Below are positions 13,103 to 25,675 of a DNA stretch of 64,000 nucleotides, piece after piece. Both the position numbers and the translations under genes were made by a program. Under the pieces are notes generated by a model, which was not told the DNA's origin, made no database searches, and worked only from the letters and a program-made list of their open reading frames with translations. Position 1 is the stretch's first letter. Every line of letters starts with the position of its first letter. Source of the stretch: Vesta saturnalis (Eukaryota; Arthropoda; Insecta; Coleoptera; Lampyridae); contig JARFJB010002087.1 in NCBI GenBank assembly GCA_036346205.1, positions 10,451,001 to 10,515,000 of the forward strand, written 5' to 3'.

Positions 13103-15453
13103 CAGGGTGGGTGTCTACCGCGTGGAGGGAGGATTGCTTCTTAACTATTATCAAAACCAATTTTTGTGTGGTAATACATGATCATTGGACCTACATTCTA
13201 AACATATTTAGGTATATACAGGGTGATTGACAAAAATATGCCAATCCAAACCTGTTTTTTTAAATGGAACACCCTGTATATTTTTGCATCTTTGAATTCA
13301 CTGTTACATTTAGAAGAAAAGTATAGAAATTTGTATCTGTATCATTAACCGTTCTGCAGATATCGTCACTTTAGTACCAAAATAGAGTTAACTTTGGAAC
13401 CATGATGCGAACATTGTCTACTGACTTTTAATAGTCTACTAACAAACTGGGAAATTTTTCGAAAACATGTAAAACTATACAGAATGATTAACTTACGCGA
13501 AATGTAATTTTTCTCAATTTTTTCAAATGCAACACTCTGTATATTTTTTCACACTGCGATTCCCCGTAAAAAGTAGATATTAATTGACAATAGGTTTCAT
13601 AGTCATAAGACTGACCCTTCTTGAGATATTGACGCTTCTACGTAAAAATATTCTAAAATAAAAATTTACTATGACAATAGAATTCAACAAAACAAATGAA
13701 GTAGGCTAGCCGCTCGTAAGGGAACAATTGCATCTACTGTTTTGACGTTTGTACAATCATTAAAATATTGTTCCATTAGTTTGTGTGTTTTTGGATTGTC
13801 GTTTTGTCAATTTTTGTATAAAAAAATGGTCGATATGATCTTTATTTACGGCGAAGCTCAAAGAAATGCTTTGCTGGCTACCCGTTTGTACTGTGAACGA
13901 CACCCAGAGAGAAGAAAGCCGCGAAAAAGAATCGTTTATGAATGTAGTTGAGAGATTTATAAATTCTGGAAGTGTGTGTTATCCCAAGCGCGCAAAAACA
14001 AGCCCAAATGAAGAAATTGAGTTTCAAGTTGTGGCATTTCTTATAGAAAATCCTCAAATTAGTACCAGAGAGCTAAGTACACATCAAGACCTAAATAGAA
14101 ATACAGTTCGCAGCTTTATTTAAAAAAAAAACAAATTGCATCTTTATCATATCGAGCAACATCAAGCTTTAAGTGAAATAGATTTTCAAAAACGTGACTC
14201 TTTCTGCCAATAGGTAACTACTAAAGTCAATGAAGAACCCAATTTGTTAATAACATTCTATTTACGTATGAGCTAACTTTTCACAATAATGGCAATATTA
14301 ATACACATAACTATCATCACTATTCAGGTACTAATCCACATAGCCTAAGGGTTGTTGATCACCAGCATCGATGGTCAGTTAACGTGTGGGGTGGTATAAT
14401 TAATTTTAATGCGGTTGGTCCTTTTTTCTTTGATGGGACTCTTACTGGAGAAAGATATTTACAGTTTTCGGAAAATGATTTACCTGAGCTTTTGGAAACT
14501 ATCGAGGTAGATAATATTCGTACGATGTGGTTTCAACTGGATGGCGCCCCTCCACACAATGCAACCAACGTTAGGCAATATCTCGATAGAAATTATACGA
14601 TGAGGTGGATAGGACGAGGTGGTGTGCAAAACTGGCCAGCAAGATCACCGGATCTTACGCCCCTTGATTTCTTGCTTTGGGGCTAACTTAAAGAAAAAGT
14701 TTACCAACGTCCTCCCACCACAAGCGAAGATATGAAAAATAGAATTAGAGCTGCGTTTGAATACATTTCGTCTCTAATGTTGTTGCGAGTGAATCTTTCG
14801 TTTACCGAGCGAATGGCAAAGTGTTTAGCTAGGCGTGATCAGCATTTTGAACATTTAATTTGAATTTATGGTTTTATTCGTTTATGTTTACTTGTTCAAC
14901 TTATTTTTAGGTGTAGAGAATTATTTTATTGTTTAGTTATTAATTATCTACTTTTCACGGGGAATCGAAATGTGAAAAAATATACAGGGCGTTGCATTTG
15001 AAAAAATTGAGAAAAATTATATTTCGCGTAAGTTAATCATTTTGTACAGTTTTACATGTTTTCGAAAAATTTCCCAGTTTGTTTGTTAGTAGACTATTAA
15101 GAATAGTCACAGATTTAAAAAATCGTGGTGACAACGCTTGCATCGTGGTTCCAAAGTTAACTCTATTTTGGTACTAAATTGACGATATCTGCAGAACGGT
15201 TAGTGATACCGACACAAATTTCTATATTTTTATTCTAAATGTAACACTGAATCAAAAAATGCAAAAATATAAAGGATGTTCCATTTAAAAACACACAGGT
15301 TTGGGTTGGCATATTTTTGTGAATCGCCCTGTATATATCTAAATATTTTTAGAATGTAGCTCCAATGATCGTGTGTTACCACACCAAAATTGGTTCTGAT
15401 CTCTCTAATAGTTAAGTAGCAATCCTCCGTCCACGCAGTAGACACCCATCCTG
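13103..15453 (+). mobile_element. DD41D Tc1/mariner-type element with compound TIRs
   Basis: The outer end CAGGGTGGGTGTCTACCGCG at 13103 is mirrored by ...GACACCCATCCTG ending at 15453, and both ends are flanked by TA. After 116 bp (left) and 122 bp (right) of outer inverted repeat comes a second TA and a second terminus: CAGGGTGATTGACAAAAATA starts at 13219, and its inverse ends at 15331. The inner TIRs extend about 370-395 bp, to roughly 13590 on the left and 14940 on the right. An inverted copy of the terminus, ACCCTGTATA, lies at 13271. The arms are diverged from each other, so the copy is not recent. It encloses the transposase pseudogene at 13826-14863. Confidence 0.85.
13826..14863 (+). 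pseudogene. DD41D transposase, inactivated
   Basis: The N-terminal HTH region starts MVDMIFIYGEAQRNALLATR and shifts frame near 13870-13950. NPQISTRELSTHQDLNRNTV follows at about 14050-14110. The RNase H-like catalytic part then reads FHNNGNINTHNYHHY...WSVNVWGGI (14270-14400), MWFQLDGAPPH (14527-14560) and WPARSPDLTPLDFLLWG (ends 14684). The second and third catalytic Asp are separated by 41 residues. Damage seen: a frameshift in the HTH, stops between the HTH and catalytic parts, the first catalytic residue read as LFTYE instead of FTDE (TAT at 14267-14269), and TAA replacing Tyr in WG*LKEKVY. The usual length is about 340-350 aa, which fits the 1038-bp span. Confidence 0.9.
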
Positions 15454-16298
15454 TATATTAATGAACTTTTTTAAATATCTAAAATCGTTCTTATTGCAAT
15501 GTGATTCTTCAAGGTTATCTCAGGGCGTAGTTATGTCCTCGTAATACATTGCTGAATGACAGTTAATAATATTGTTACTTTTGGCTTAAATAATAAAAAT
15601 CGCTTTATTATACGATTGATGGTATCATTCTAATGTACGTTTTACATAATTTGAAATAGGTAAAAGACTATTTTTAATCTTGGTATAAATATCTATTTCA
15701 TAAATCATGATCATTAAATTGTACTATTCAAGAAGTATATTAACTGTTTCCAAACTGCATGTTTATTTTCTCAAACTTTATAAACTTGTAGCGCTATATA
15801 TGAGTTCTGCAATAAACATAAATTATGAATAAGTCAAGTAAACGTATGCACCACCGCTAATCATAAATGTACTTACTTTGGTTAAAGCTAAAAGACGCAT
15901 ATGCATTTCGTTGAATCTAAAACTGCAGTCTGATGTCATGTAAGAGATCAAGTGGCTTTCATCCCATATTTTATTCATTTGATATCCAGCGACATACTGG
16001 CAATTCTACTATAGAAATAAAGCTGCCAAATGTAGATGTTGGCTCGAAAGAAACTGCGGTCTTGGATCTTACATCAATATTTTAATTCTGTGACTGACGG
16101 AAACAAGACCGAAACTTTATAAAAGTTTCTCAACATACACCCAGTTTTAGCTAATTGTCATTTGTGTGTTTACATTATATTACCAAGATTAATCTTGTTA
16201 AATATAGTGTATGCAAATTTTAATAATTGTAATTGTTTTAAATTTTGTTATTTTAGTAATTAAAAAACAATATAATTACAAAATAATTCGCAATTGCA
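15454..16298. other. No recognisable feature
   Basis: AT-rich, non-coding by inspection. Nothing supportable seen. Confidence 0.5.
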
Positions 16299-16410
16299 TT
16301 TGCGAAATGTCAGTTTTCTAAACAACACGTAATAATATTGGAATGGTCAGCCAGTTTGCGAAATGTCAGTTTTCTAAACAACTCGAAATAATATTGGAAT
16401 GGTCAGTCAG
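16299..16410 (+). repeat. 56-bp tandem duplication
   Basis: TTTGCGAAATGTCAGTTTTC... at 16299-16354 is repeated at 16355-16410 with only a few differences (ACACGTAA versus ACTCGAAA; CAGCCAG versus CAGTCAG), so it is a fairly recent duplication. Confidence 0.9.
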
Positions 16411-17046
16411 TAATAATATTGCTTGCTGAAAAATTACATAGTACTTTAATCTAAATAAATGAAAATACCTAATAGAGAACTGAGTGTACATTAAAGGTGA
16501 TTTGCAGGAGTGAACACTGTTTTACATACGTATAATGCTGAATGAAAACAGATTCTATTTTAATTTATTTAATATTAGCTTTTGTGTTTGTAGATTTATA
16601 ACCAATCGCGATTTTTTTGTCATGAATTTGTTTTAGTAATCGTTTGAATTTCATGCGGTACATTCGGTCTTGGAGCTCCGTTATCGTGCAAGTGTTACAG
16701 GTGAGCGATAAAAACGATTTTCATTACACTAATTATATTTATTTCTCTTTGAATTAAAAATTGTTTGAAATCCCTCCAATAGAGAGATTAATAAGCAATG
16801 GATAAAATGACGTCGATCAAGATAATCCATTTGAGAATCTATCAAGATTCGCAAGGACGCCACCAACAGGTAGATCAGAAAGTATTACTTCTATGGAAGA
16901 AATAAAAAAAAATTACTAGTACATACAGTAAAAACTAGTGTAGTAAATCCACATCACATTCGGTAGGGCCCCTATCTGGGGGAGTGTGCAGTATCCTCTC
17001 TAAACGAGAAAGTTGCCCACTCTAGAAAATCATCTGTCTACTACGT

Positions 17047-18270
17047 GTGAAGTTGGCAGCCAAAATACAGCAGCCAAAATGCGGAAAACAACCGAACGAC
17101 CAGTGGCGCATCGTTCATTACTAGAAAGAAATATGCGCATGCGCACACATTTAAGCTACCATTATACAGCAGCCAAACAGAAATTTCTAGATTCCGCCCT
17201 TAACACCAAATTGAAACTAGCCTTTGAGATTCAAAAAGCACAATAACTTAAAATAATAAAAATTTTCCATCACTCTCAGACAACAGCTTTTATAATTTGA
17301 CGATTACAAGCTAATCGGGATACACTGTTGTCCTCAACAAAATTGGCAAAAAAAAAAGGGTTTCACATTGTAACATTAACAGTATTATTCGCATTTATCG
17401 CTAGTATACCCAAAAAAACGGGTAATCATTTACTGCCCGCCAGAGGGGTTGAAATTCACCCCCAAACTATAGAAAAATTCAAACAGCGCCGTTAGAAAAA
17501 GGTTTCACATTATAACCCTTATATTGCAAAGGGTAGAATGTGAAACCATTTTTCTAAGGATGTTATTTGAATTTTTCTATACTTTGAGGGTGGATTCAAC
17601 ACCTCAGACCGCCAGTAAATGATTGGCATTTTTGTTGGGGATAGTAATGCTAAATGCGAATTACACTGGAAGGGTTAGATTGTGAAGCCTTTTTATGTGA
17701 ATTTATTAATACTTTGGGGATGGATTTCAACCCCACAGACGGGCAGTAAATGATCGCCAGTTTTTTTGGGGATATTAGTGGTAAATGCGAACTACATTGT
17801 GGTGGTTAGAATGTGAAACCTTTTTTCTATGGGTATTATATGAATTTTTCCATATTTTGGGGGTGAATTTGAACCCCTCAGACGGGCAATAAATGTCAAT
17901 CTTTTGAGGATAATAGTGGATATACTAGCGATAACTGCGAATAATACTGTTAGTGTTAAAATGTGAAACCTTTTTCGCGCCAATTTTTTTGAGGACACTA
18001 ACGGTATATCCAAATTAGCTCGTAATTGTCAAAATGCAAAAGTTGTTATCTGAGAGTGATGGAAAATTTGTACTATTTTAAGTTGTTGTTTTTGAATCTC
18101 AAGGGCTAGTTTGAATGGGATCTAAAATTTTCTATTTGGTTGCTAAATAATGGTAGCTTAAACGTGTGCGCATGCACATATTTCTTTCTAGTGATAAACG
18201 GCGCGCCACTGATCGTTCGGTTGTTTTCGGATTTTTGGCTGCTATATCTTGGCTGCCAACTTCACGCCAT
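17047..18270. mobile_element. Foldback element with ~150-bp internal repeats
   Basis: The left arm starting GTGAAGTTGGCAGCCAA (about 17047) is mirrored by TTGGCTGCCAACTTCAC ending near 18268. The outer arms match for about 260 bp with moderate divergence, sharing AACCGAACGA, CTAGAAAGAAATATG, GCGCACAC, TTCCATCACTCTCAGA and a GAGCTAAT-like end. Inside, 17355-17510 carries one repeat unit in inverted orientation. Three further units lie at about 17523-17690, 17691-17820 and 17821-17970 in direct orientation. Each has GTGAAACC, a TTTTGGGGGTGAAT-like block, CCTCAGACGGGCA and TAAATG. The inversion centre is near 17515. No transposase is encoded, and short open frames within it are by-products of the repeats. 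Confidence 0.85.
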
Positions 18271-19369
18271 TTTCCCTTTCTTTTTATAAAAATTTGTACA
18301 AATGATCATAAAATCACAAAAACATACTATTAATAAGGTTTTATAGTTGCATGAAGTTGGTACAGTTGTCTTGTTTTAGAACAATCATATAAGAGATTAA
18401 ATTACGCATTCATACTATACTTTGCAGTTTATATTGATAATAATATATTTTTTAAGTTAGTTAACAAACCAACAAAATTATACGTTTTATTCTAAAAAAG
18501 CTCTTAAAAACAACTAAACTCTCTGCGGGCAGCAAACTATTAAAGAATGGGAAAGTAAACAATTAATCACGTGTAGCTGTAATATTGTAGGTATCGGTCC
18601 GCGAAAATGTTATTATTGTAATAAACGTTTGTCAAATCGCCATTGTTACCACGATTAAAAATGCTTTACTGAAGGGGCGTATGCGCGCTCTTTATGTAAA
18701 AAAATGTCATTGATCTAATAATTAATTACGGCTGAACAGAGCGCAAATCCAAAGGGATCTTTATTTGATACGTTGAAACCCGAGACGTAAATGTAGAGTT
18801 TGTTATGAACGAATGCATATTTTTAAAATTAAGATGTGCAATAATTAATACAAAATGTTTCAACGGAAATTAATGTTTCTTGGTTTTATATTACCTTTCA
18901 AACTGGGGGTTGATTTCGGAATAAAAGTTAGTAAGGTTTGAAATCGGGGGGGGGGAGGGAGGAGAAGTTAGTTACAGTTAGAGTGTCAATCGAGCCAGAT
19001 TTTTGGGTTAATTAAATACCTTCATTGTAAACAGTTTGTCTTTAAAATAATTCTAGCGTGTACATTTTTCTCTTGAATTCGCCAACACTAAGTTGTCTTT
19101 TCTTTCGGGGTTAAACCGCGTATGTTAATGATTTATGTCTGCCATCTGGTACTTAAAAAAATCTAAGTTTGTTCTAACTCAAGCGAGCAAGAAATTTGTA
19201 TGTACAACGTGTTACGCATTAAAACGTCTAAAATTCTTATTCGTGTCATTTTATTGTATTCGTAATAATAACGGTTCTATTACATTTAAAAGAAACATCA
19301 CTAAACTTGTTTTCGCTCATCAAAGTTTCAAATGAAAAAAAAAACTGTATTTATTATGACAAGGGTGTA
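18271..19369. other. No recognisable gene; contains a G-run
   Basis: Mostly AT-rich. A purine-rich run with ten consecutive G followed by AGGGAGGAG lies near 18947-18963. Nothing coding was recognised. Confidence 0.5.
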
Positions 19370-19774
19370 GAACTGCCAAAAACCATAATAATTAATTCAT
19401 TTTTTCTATGGCCAACTGTAAATTAATAATAAAATCGTTATAACTTTGTTATTTTTAAAAATAAATGTATGATGTCTGATATTGTTACAAAGCTTAAAAA
19501 AATTCGCATCTGATAAAGGCACAGCCTACTATACCTTCCATTAAAAAAAAAACAAAAGTTTATATCATAGCTTTGGAATATCAGAGTTATTTAGAAATAA
19601 AATGCAAAATTTTAGTTTTTTTGAAATATCTAGTAACCCATGAACATTTTCCAACAACTGAAAGTGTTGTTAATTTAGGTTCATAAAACTGCAACTCTTT
19701 CGCCATTTAACCGAATCTCTATCTCTTGTAGTTTCCGAGATGCCAATGCTTAAAATGAAAAATAACTCACCCTG
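19370..19774. mobile_element. Solo right end of a CACCCTG-type element
   Basis: The block ends TAACTCACCCTG followed by TATATA, the signature right terminus of the Tc1/mariner-like elements in this window. It contains repeat-like text typical of their subterminal regions (GTTATAACTTTGTTATTTTT; TCTCTTGTAGTTTCCGAGA). I found no matching left end, so it is a truncated relic. The left limit is approximate. Confidence 0.55.
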
Positions 19775-20132
19775 TATATATGCATGGTAGGATTAAGGAT
19801 GAGTGAGGTCAGGATACGATCGGACGGAATGGAGTTAGGCTTCTAAGGTATTAGATACTACCCCGGCGTTCGCTTAAATAGCCACATTATGTGCGTATAC
19901 GCTGTGATCATGTCGCTATATGTGTATGAGGAAAACCCCCTGAAAAAACCACATACAAGGTAGACGGTAATGGGGATGGAACCCATTACCTCCCGAATGC
20001 TAAAGAGACTATGTTACCATAGACACAACTAGCTTGGTGGGGGTATTGGGACTGGATGAGCCAAGGTCCGTGGGTACATATAAAGGAATTTGCTCTAACA
20101 CCTCAAGCAATTCTTATAGATAGTATTATTTA

Positions 20133-20165
20133 GTGAGGACGATAACTGTAATTGTTATCGAATAG
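20133..20165 (+). repeat. GATAAC-hairpin motif, copy 2
   Basis: GTGAGGACGATAACTGTAAT continues to TGTTATCGAATAG. The 7-bp arms CGATAAC/GTTATCG are perfectly complementary. Same family as 12388-12420 and 32911-32946. Confidence 0.75.
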
Positions 20166-21179
20166 CTATAAATAGATTTACATAAAATATAAATAGAAAA
20201 ATTCGCTATTTAAAAACTTCATGATGTTCAATAATTACGGTTTTAAATTCATTTATTGTTTGTGAGGTACGCACTACATCGTCGCATACAAAATAATTTC
20301 CGTTTATATGTTTGTTTGCCGAATATAAAAAATAAAGTGATACTATACATCATTTTTACTATTGTTTGCATCATTTATTTCGAATTCTTCCACTTACATA
20401 TTTTCGTATATTACAGTCTGTTACATTCTACGTTTATGGACCATAAAGCGTTTTGTAACTTTTTAATTAAATCATTGTTTCCTTGTTTACCAAACATCTC
20501 TTTTATATGTTAATATATTGAATAAAAAAGATAAAAAGTATAATACGATCGTAGATAAACATGATTATATACATTTGTTAATTAACTAACCATGAAAGGA
20601 AAAATGTATTACAAAATTACAAACATTTTTTCTAAACAGCATACGTTTCTTATTTATTTTGCACGGTTTTCTAGTGTTAAGCTCAACCCTCTTATTTCTA
20701 CCCTAATTAATTCTTCGGGACGTTAAGCTTTATTTCTCTTTGATCGTCTTTAAAATAAAGGCTTTTCCTTGCATTTACAAAACAACCGCGTAACCAACTA
20801 AAAACCTTATATGTAAAGTACGCATTCCTTACGTACTGATGTAAAATTAAAAGTACGTGTTTTTTACGTTTTTAAGAAATTTCTACTGGTATTTATTACA
20901 TATTTAAACTTGAAACATTTAGAAAAATTATAAAGTCCTAAAGTAATATTAATTAATATAAGACTTACATAATATTAGTTCTTCATAGTCAAGTGATGGA
21001 AATGATCACATTACAGGATTTTTTTTATAATGTATACAGGACGTTTCCTATTATGTTTATTTCATTTACAGTGTCAAAAGTCATACTTTAATACCAGTTA
21101 TTAAAATAAAGTTATTGTTAAAAAACGAATGAATTTCATGATTGTCGCTCATTATTAACAGAATTCCTGCCAACTTGTT

Positions 21180-21660
21180 ATCCACAGTAGAAGACAGACA
21201 CTAGACGCCATATTGGATTTTGTGACGTCACAAGCCCCGCCCCCTCGGAAACATTCCCCTTCACTTTTTGTACTCGCCCACGTGGGAGGCGTATATTTTG
21301 AGGGTAGGGTCGGCTTCTTTTCGGGGGCCTTTTTCAACCCTTGGGCTGAGTTGAGCCCCTAATTAAAGTCCTTTTGGCAATAATAAGAGCCTTTTTGGCT
21401 GTATACCCCTTGGAGGTTAGGCAATTGCGCGTGCATGAAGTGTTCTATTGGAGGGATTAAAACTAGGCCATGCCCACCTTTTAACTGATTGGTCGTGTGT
21501 GCACCCGCCTCTCTGGGTTCTGATTGGTCCCCACCATGTGTGCTCTGATTTGGAGGACTAAGTCTCTGTACTCTGATTGATTATGTCGGGGAAATTTTAA
21601 TTTGTATTCTAATAAGGGGCCTTAATGCTAACTTGTAAGACACGTGTAGATCTTAAAAAC
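21180..21660. other. Locally GC-richer non-coding block
   Basis: GC content rises visibly here (AGCCCCGCCCCCTCGG, CGCCCACGTGGGAGGCG), and CTGATTGGTC/CTGATTGATT-like phrases recur at 21490-21580. Stops occur in all frames over longer distances and no protein motif is visible. It could be a fragment of an unrelated repeat or a promoter-like CpG-containing patch. Confidence 0.35.
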
Positions 21661-21707
21661 TTGTTCTCGGGCCTTCGCTACCTGTTTGGAAATGATATGC
21701 GACTTTA

Positions 21708-21711
<4 letters not shown>

Positions 21712-21791
<80 letters not shown>
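21712..21791. repeat. (TA)n microsatellite
   Basis: TA tract of about 80 bp, interrupted near the middle by ACACATATATATGTA, a small palindromic interruption. Confidence 0.95.
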
Positions 21792-21793
<2 letters not shown>

Positions 21794-22122
21794 TGCATAA
21801 ACTAGCTCTTGGGCTTTGGACCCTATCGTGGCCCCATTGGTGCAATTGTATGTGGGTTCTAACCTAAAGACAGGTGTAGGCCTTCGCCCCTGTCATAAAA
21901 AAATTGTATTCTGATTAGGTGGCCCTAGCCTTGCACGACAGGACTTGTATTAGAGTCTGCGCCCCGACCCCCTTTGAGTTAAAATTGATTTTTAGCGCTA
22001 TCTAGTGGCGTATAGACTAATGAACATTTTCTGTAATAGAAGTTGATCATGCACACCTCTCTCTTTCGTTTATCCGTTTGTCACTCTCTCTCTCTCTTTC
22101 GACTCTTTCTCACGCACAAACA

Positions 22123-22212
22123 AATCGATTAATTAATGAATCAATCCAATCTCAAACAAATCATGCTCGATCAAATCAATCAGATCAATCTCAATCAATC
22201 AACCAAATTCAA
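22123..22212 (+). repeat. Degenerate AATC-type short tandem repeat
   Basis: Repeated (A)ATCAATC/AAATCAATCAGATCAATC phrases form an imperfect tetranucleotide array. A CT-rich tract (CTCTCTCTCTC) precedes it near 22080-22100. Confidence 0.8.
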
Positions 22213-23379
22213 TAGTTCATGTCTTACAGTTTGCGGAAACCAGCTTACAGTTCAAAACTGAATACATTAAAGTTTAAATTAAATATTACATGAAATAATA
22301 AATAATTTCTACCCTAATGCAATGGTGCTTTTTATAGAGGCGGATTCTCTTTCTAAACAGTCACCACCAATACATTCGGAAAATTATATCTGATTTATTT
22401 GCATGTTCAATTACATACACACAATATTGTTTCATAGAAACGTGTTCATTAACAGTTATAAACACCTCATTAAAAGGACTGGAAAGTAATAATTACTTAT
22501 ATATAACGTAGAGTTAAATTAAATTAACATGTTTTAAAAATATCAAATTGATATAGTGGAAATAAAAGGTTTTAATGGCTTATTATTATACGCAAATTAA
22601 CAATAACTACAAGTTTAAAATCCACGAATACGTACCAGCTATTTTAGATCTGATTTTATAACGTCATCCCATAAGAGTAATAATACATTTAAAAATCTTT
22701 ATCGACATTTTTGTTAGCAATAGCAAGTAAAACATGTATTAAAAAATAATACGCATACCTTCAGATGTATTTTCCTCTCTATTGTTCTAATAATTGCGCA
22801 GGAGAACTAACTGCACATTGCAAATTTTATACAGTTTACTAAACCGTTTTACGTTTTTACTTATGGATAGTTGATATAAAACTGGCTATTGGCTTTCCCG
22901 TCATTAAATAATTTTAGAATGTACAATATACAAACCTAATTATATCACCTTACTGCAACTCGTATTTACCTTTTCCTTTCGCAGACTACTTAGAGCTATG
23001 AACTTATATATAAAAACGATGGTTATTTACAACATACATTTAAAAAAATTCACCTATATGATAAAACTGCTTTTATGGAATGCGTTTTGTTATTTAACAG
23101 AATTTTTTATGTTCGTTTGTTTTAATGCATGAACTAATACAATGCGACAAAGTAAACAAAAAACTCCGGAAAATATGTGAACTAAAAGAATTTTATTTGA
23201 AATATTTGAAGCAGCAATCAAATCAAATTTATACTTAATAGTATTGTTTGTAGTTGTGTGTTAATTTCTTTCTTACTCTGCGTTACTCGTTAGTAAAATG
23301 TGTTTTTTCAAGGCAATATTGCTAGTTGTAGTTGTAAAAATAGGTATGTATAAATATTTTAGTTATAATCTTATTCTTA

Positions 23380-23606
23380 ATAGATTGTCTTTTAGGTTGG
23401 AAATATGGAAATTTAAAATTGAAAATTTAGTGAAAAATGCAATTGCAGAGATAGGTGTATCTGATTGGAAAAAATGTTGTGCACATGTTGAACATATAGC
23501 TAATGAAATGTGGGAACGTGATGGACTACTCGATGAAACTGTAGAAAGGTTGTCATTTCAAGTAAACACAGGTTCATCAGATGAAGAGGAGGAGCATTTT
23601 CATTAG
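23380..23606 (+). pseudogene. DDE transposase C-terminal fragment
   Basis: The frame encodes NLVKNAIAEIGVSDWKKC, HVEHIANEMWERDGLLDE and an acidic tail SSDEEEEHFH. It parallels the C-terminus of the pseudogene at 52129-53361 (EEKFATITPEDWANIFTHVD...SDESTEESSDDEDEG): helices around a conserved W, an H-V pair, then a Ser/Asp/Glu-rich end. Only this tail survives; no catalytic residues remain. Confidence 0.65.
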
Positions 23607-23883
23607 TTCAATTATTTATTTTTAAAATTAATTTTCTTATTAACACTAATCATTGTAATTTATTAGTAATCTTATATTCAAATGTGGGGCACTGCTTTTC
23701 TTCATTATTTATATGAACTTTACGCGTTACGTTCAAAATTTGACAGCTCTCGCATTTAACCTCAATATTTACAGAAAATTATAATTTGTTTGAAACGAAC
23801 AAACTAGTCATTCGGCACTGTCACATTTTTGTCCGTCTACCTACTTTACAGCTCTTGCTTACGTTTGGAGCTTAAAATCGGTC

Positions 23884-24165
23884 TTATCCTAAAAGATTTA
23901 TCACAACGCAACCGCAGCCGTAATGTACTGTCTCTTTCACCTTTGACGTGTATTTAGATCTGTATAGAAAGCCCAGTTCACGGGCAGCTGTTTTGGTGGT
24001 TGACAAAAGGTGGTCAACCCATGAAAGATTCGATGATATGGACATCCCCATCCTAGAAATAGAGTTTGAAAACTTGAGATCTAAGTCATTCATATTTACA
24101 GCAGGAAATGATCGGTATTTCATGGCGGACACAAGGCAACACAATTTAAACATTATTATTATCAT
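23884..24165 (-). pseudogene. LINE reverse transcriptase C-terminal scrap
   Basis: The minus-strand reading ISSNLSWVDHLLSTTKTAAR followed by ELGFLYRSKY fits the conserved post-catalytic segment of jockey-like RTs (lGv.issdLsW..H...ia..a..klg.LfR.r). The catalytic YADD region and the rest of the RT are absent. Confidence 0.7.
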
Positions 24166-24604
24166 TGTTTACTGTTATTAATACTGTTGTACGCTAATGG
24201 CAATATCGACTACTTTAACTGCAAATTGTGTTATTTTACTACACATAATCCATAAAGAGACAAAGTTAACACACCAACTAGACATAACATTAAGAGCACC
24301 ATGGCGTAAAAATTTCCTAGTTCTAACGTCACACTAGATTTCAAAATGAATAACTAGAAATTTCATTAACGAAAATTAGAGTCTCAAAGATTTTTGAAAA
24401 CATTTCGAAAATTTGGAATGTACTGTAACATCCCGATATAATGAAGAGTTCCAGATAGTCAATTTGTTTTATTAAAGCTTCGAAAAGTAACGTCGGAAAA
24501 ATTGTGGATAAATTCCGTTGAAACAGAGTGTAGCGATACTCAAAACCTTCCCACAATATTTATTTTCTAATAATTAACAAATGGTTAACACACGGTGCTA
24601 CCTA

Positions 24605-24632
24605 GTTTCGACATAATTATCATCTTCATACC
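24605..24632 (-). repeat. GAAGATGATAA...TCGAAAC motif
   Basis: On the minus strand the text reads GTATGAAGATGATAATTATG then TCGAAAC. This is a diverged relative of the GATAAC-hairpin motif, with a shorter loop. Confidence 0.5.
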
Positions 24633-24771
24633 TTAAACAATTATACAAATTGACACCATGTATAGAAAACTAGTAAATACGTACAATATTCATAAAGTTT
24701 TATGGATAAAATACAATCAAAAAACCTAAATACTTGTTGAAATGCGAATCAGACGATATATACCTAAAATC

Positions 24772-24774
<3 letters not shown>

Positions 24775-24834
<60 letters not shown>
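24775..24834. repeat. (TA)n microsatellite abutting a transposon end
   Basis: The TA tract runs directly into CAGGGTGTCCCAAATAGAGT at 24835, a Tc1/mariner-like terminus. Confidence 0.95.
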
Positions 24835-24837
<3 letters not shown>

Positions 24838-25250
24838 GGGTGTCCCAAATAGAGTAGGATAGTATGGGTATCTTTCTTATTATTAAAGATAGAGATTTGG
24901 TTAAATGGGCAATGTTGTGCCATTTTTTGGCCGAGTTCGATTCCGTTGCGAAACATTTCAATTTTGGAACAGTTTAGAAATTATTAAAAAAAAAACAAAA
25001 ATCACCAATTTCTAAAAACTCAAATATCTCCGTAATTATAAAAGATATGAAAAAAGTTTCAGATCAAAGTTACTCACTTCGATGATGTCAAAATTAAATT
25101 CAAGATGGCGGTTTCCAAGATGTTAATAGCAACTTCATTATTTTAAATGGGCGCCATATTGCATTTTTACACAATTAAATGGTGTTATTTTACTCTTTTC
25201 AACGATGTATAACAACCTATGTACGAATAAAAAATTATGGAAAATATTAA
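24835..25250 (+). mobile_element. Solo left end of a CAGGGTGTCC-type element
   Basis: The sequence starts CAGGGTGTCCCAAATAGAGT at the end of a TA tract and continues with subterminal text common to these elements (CTCAAATATCTCCGTAAT, CAAGATGGCGGTTTCC, ATGGGCGCCATATTG). No matching inverted right end was found nearby. The right limit is approximate. Confidence 0.55.
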
Positions 25251-25675
25251 TTGTTTTCATTTTAAATCAAGTAGCTATGATTAACAATAAAACAAAATTT
25301 ATTATAATGCGACTAACTGTCAAGTTGTATTAGTTTATTGATTGTGTAAATAATTAGTATTACTGTGTTGTATTACTAAGTGATAAATTAATAATAATAA
25401 ATATAAAACAAATTAGGTACAAACTTACTGTATATAGTGCCGCTTATTAGAGTTTAGAGTAAATAGATTAACGCTAAAGAAGGCTTTGTAAATAACGCAA
25501 TGTTAGCAAGTACGGATAAATATTGGTGCATTTACGTTAAATCAGATGAAAAATTAGATATTTGGTGCTTTTGGTTGAATTAACCGTCGTGATTTAGTTC
25601 GAGTAAATATAAATTGGAAGTTGCCGTTTGTGAGATACTATTTGGAGAGCGTACAGTGGAAATTCAATGCAGCCC

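Noticed and set aside
17792..18013. 73-codon minus-strand frame with a hydrophobic start
   Set aside because: It lies wholly within the repeat units of the foldback element, and its peptide repeats itself (RFHILT twice), so it is a by-product.
18943..18965. G-quadruplex
   Set aside because: One long G-run and a GGG, but not four separated G-tracts with proper loops; only a weak candidate.
24726..24961. Open frames of Tyr-Ile repeats
   Set aside because: These and similar ones at 37226-37573, 38072-38284, 46383-46568 and 54522-54739 are translations of TA microsatellites, not proteins.
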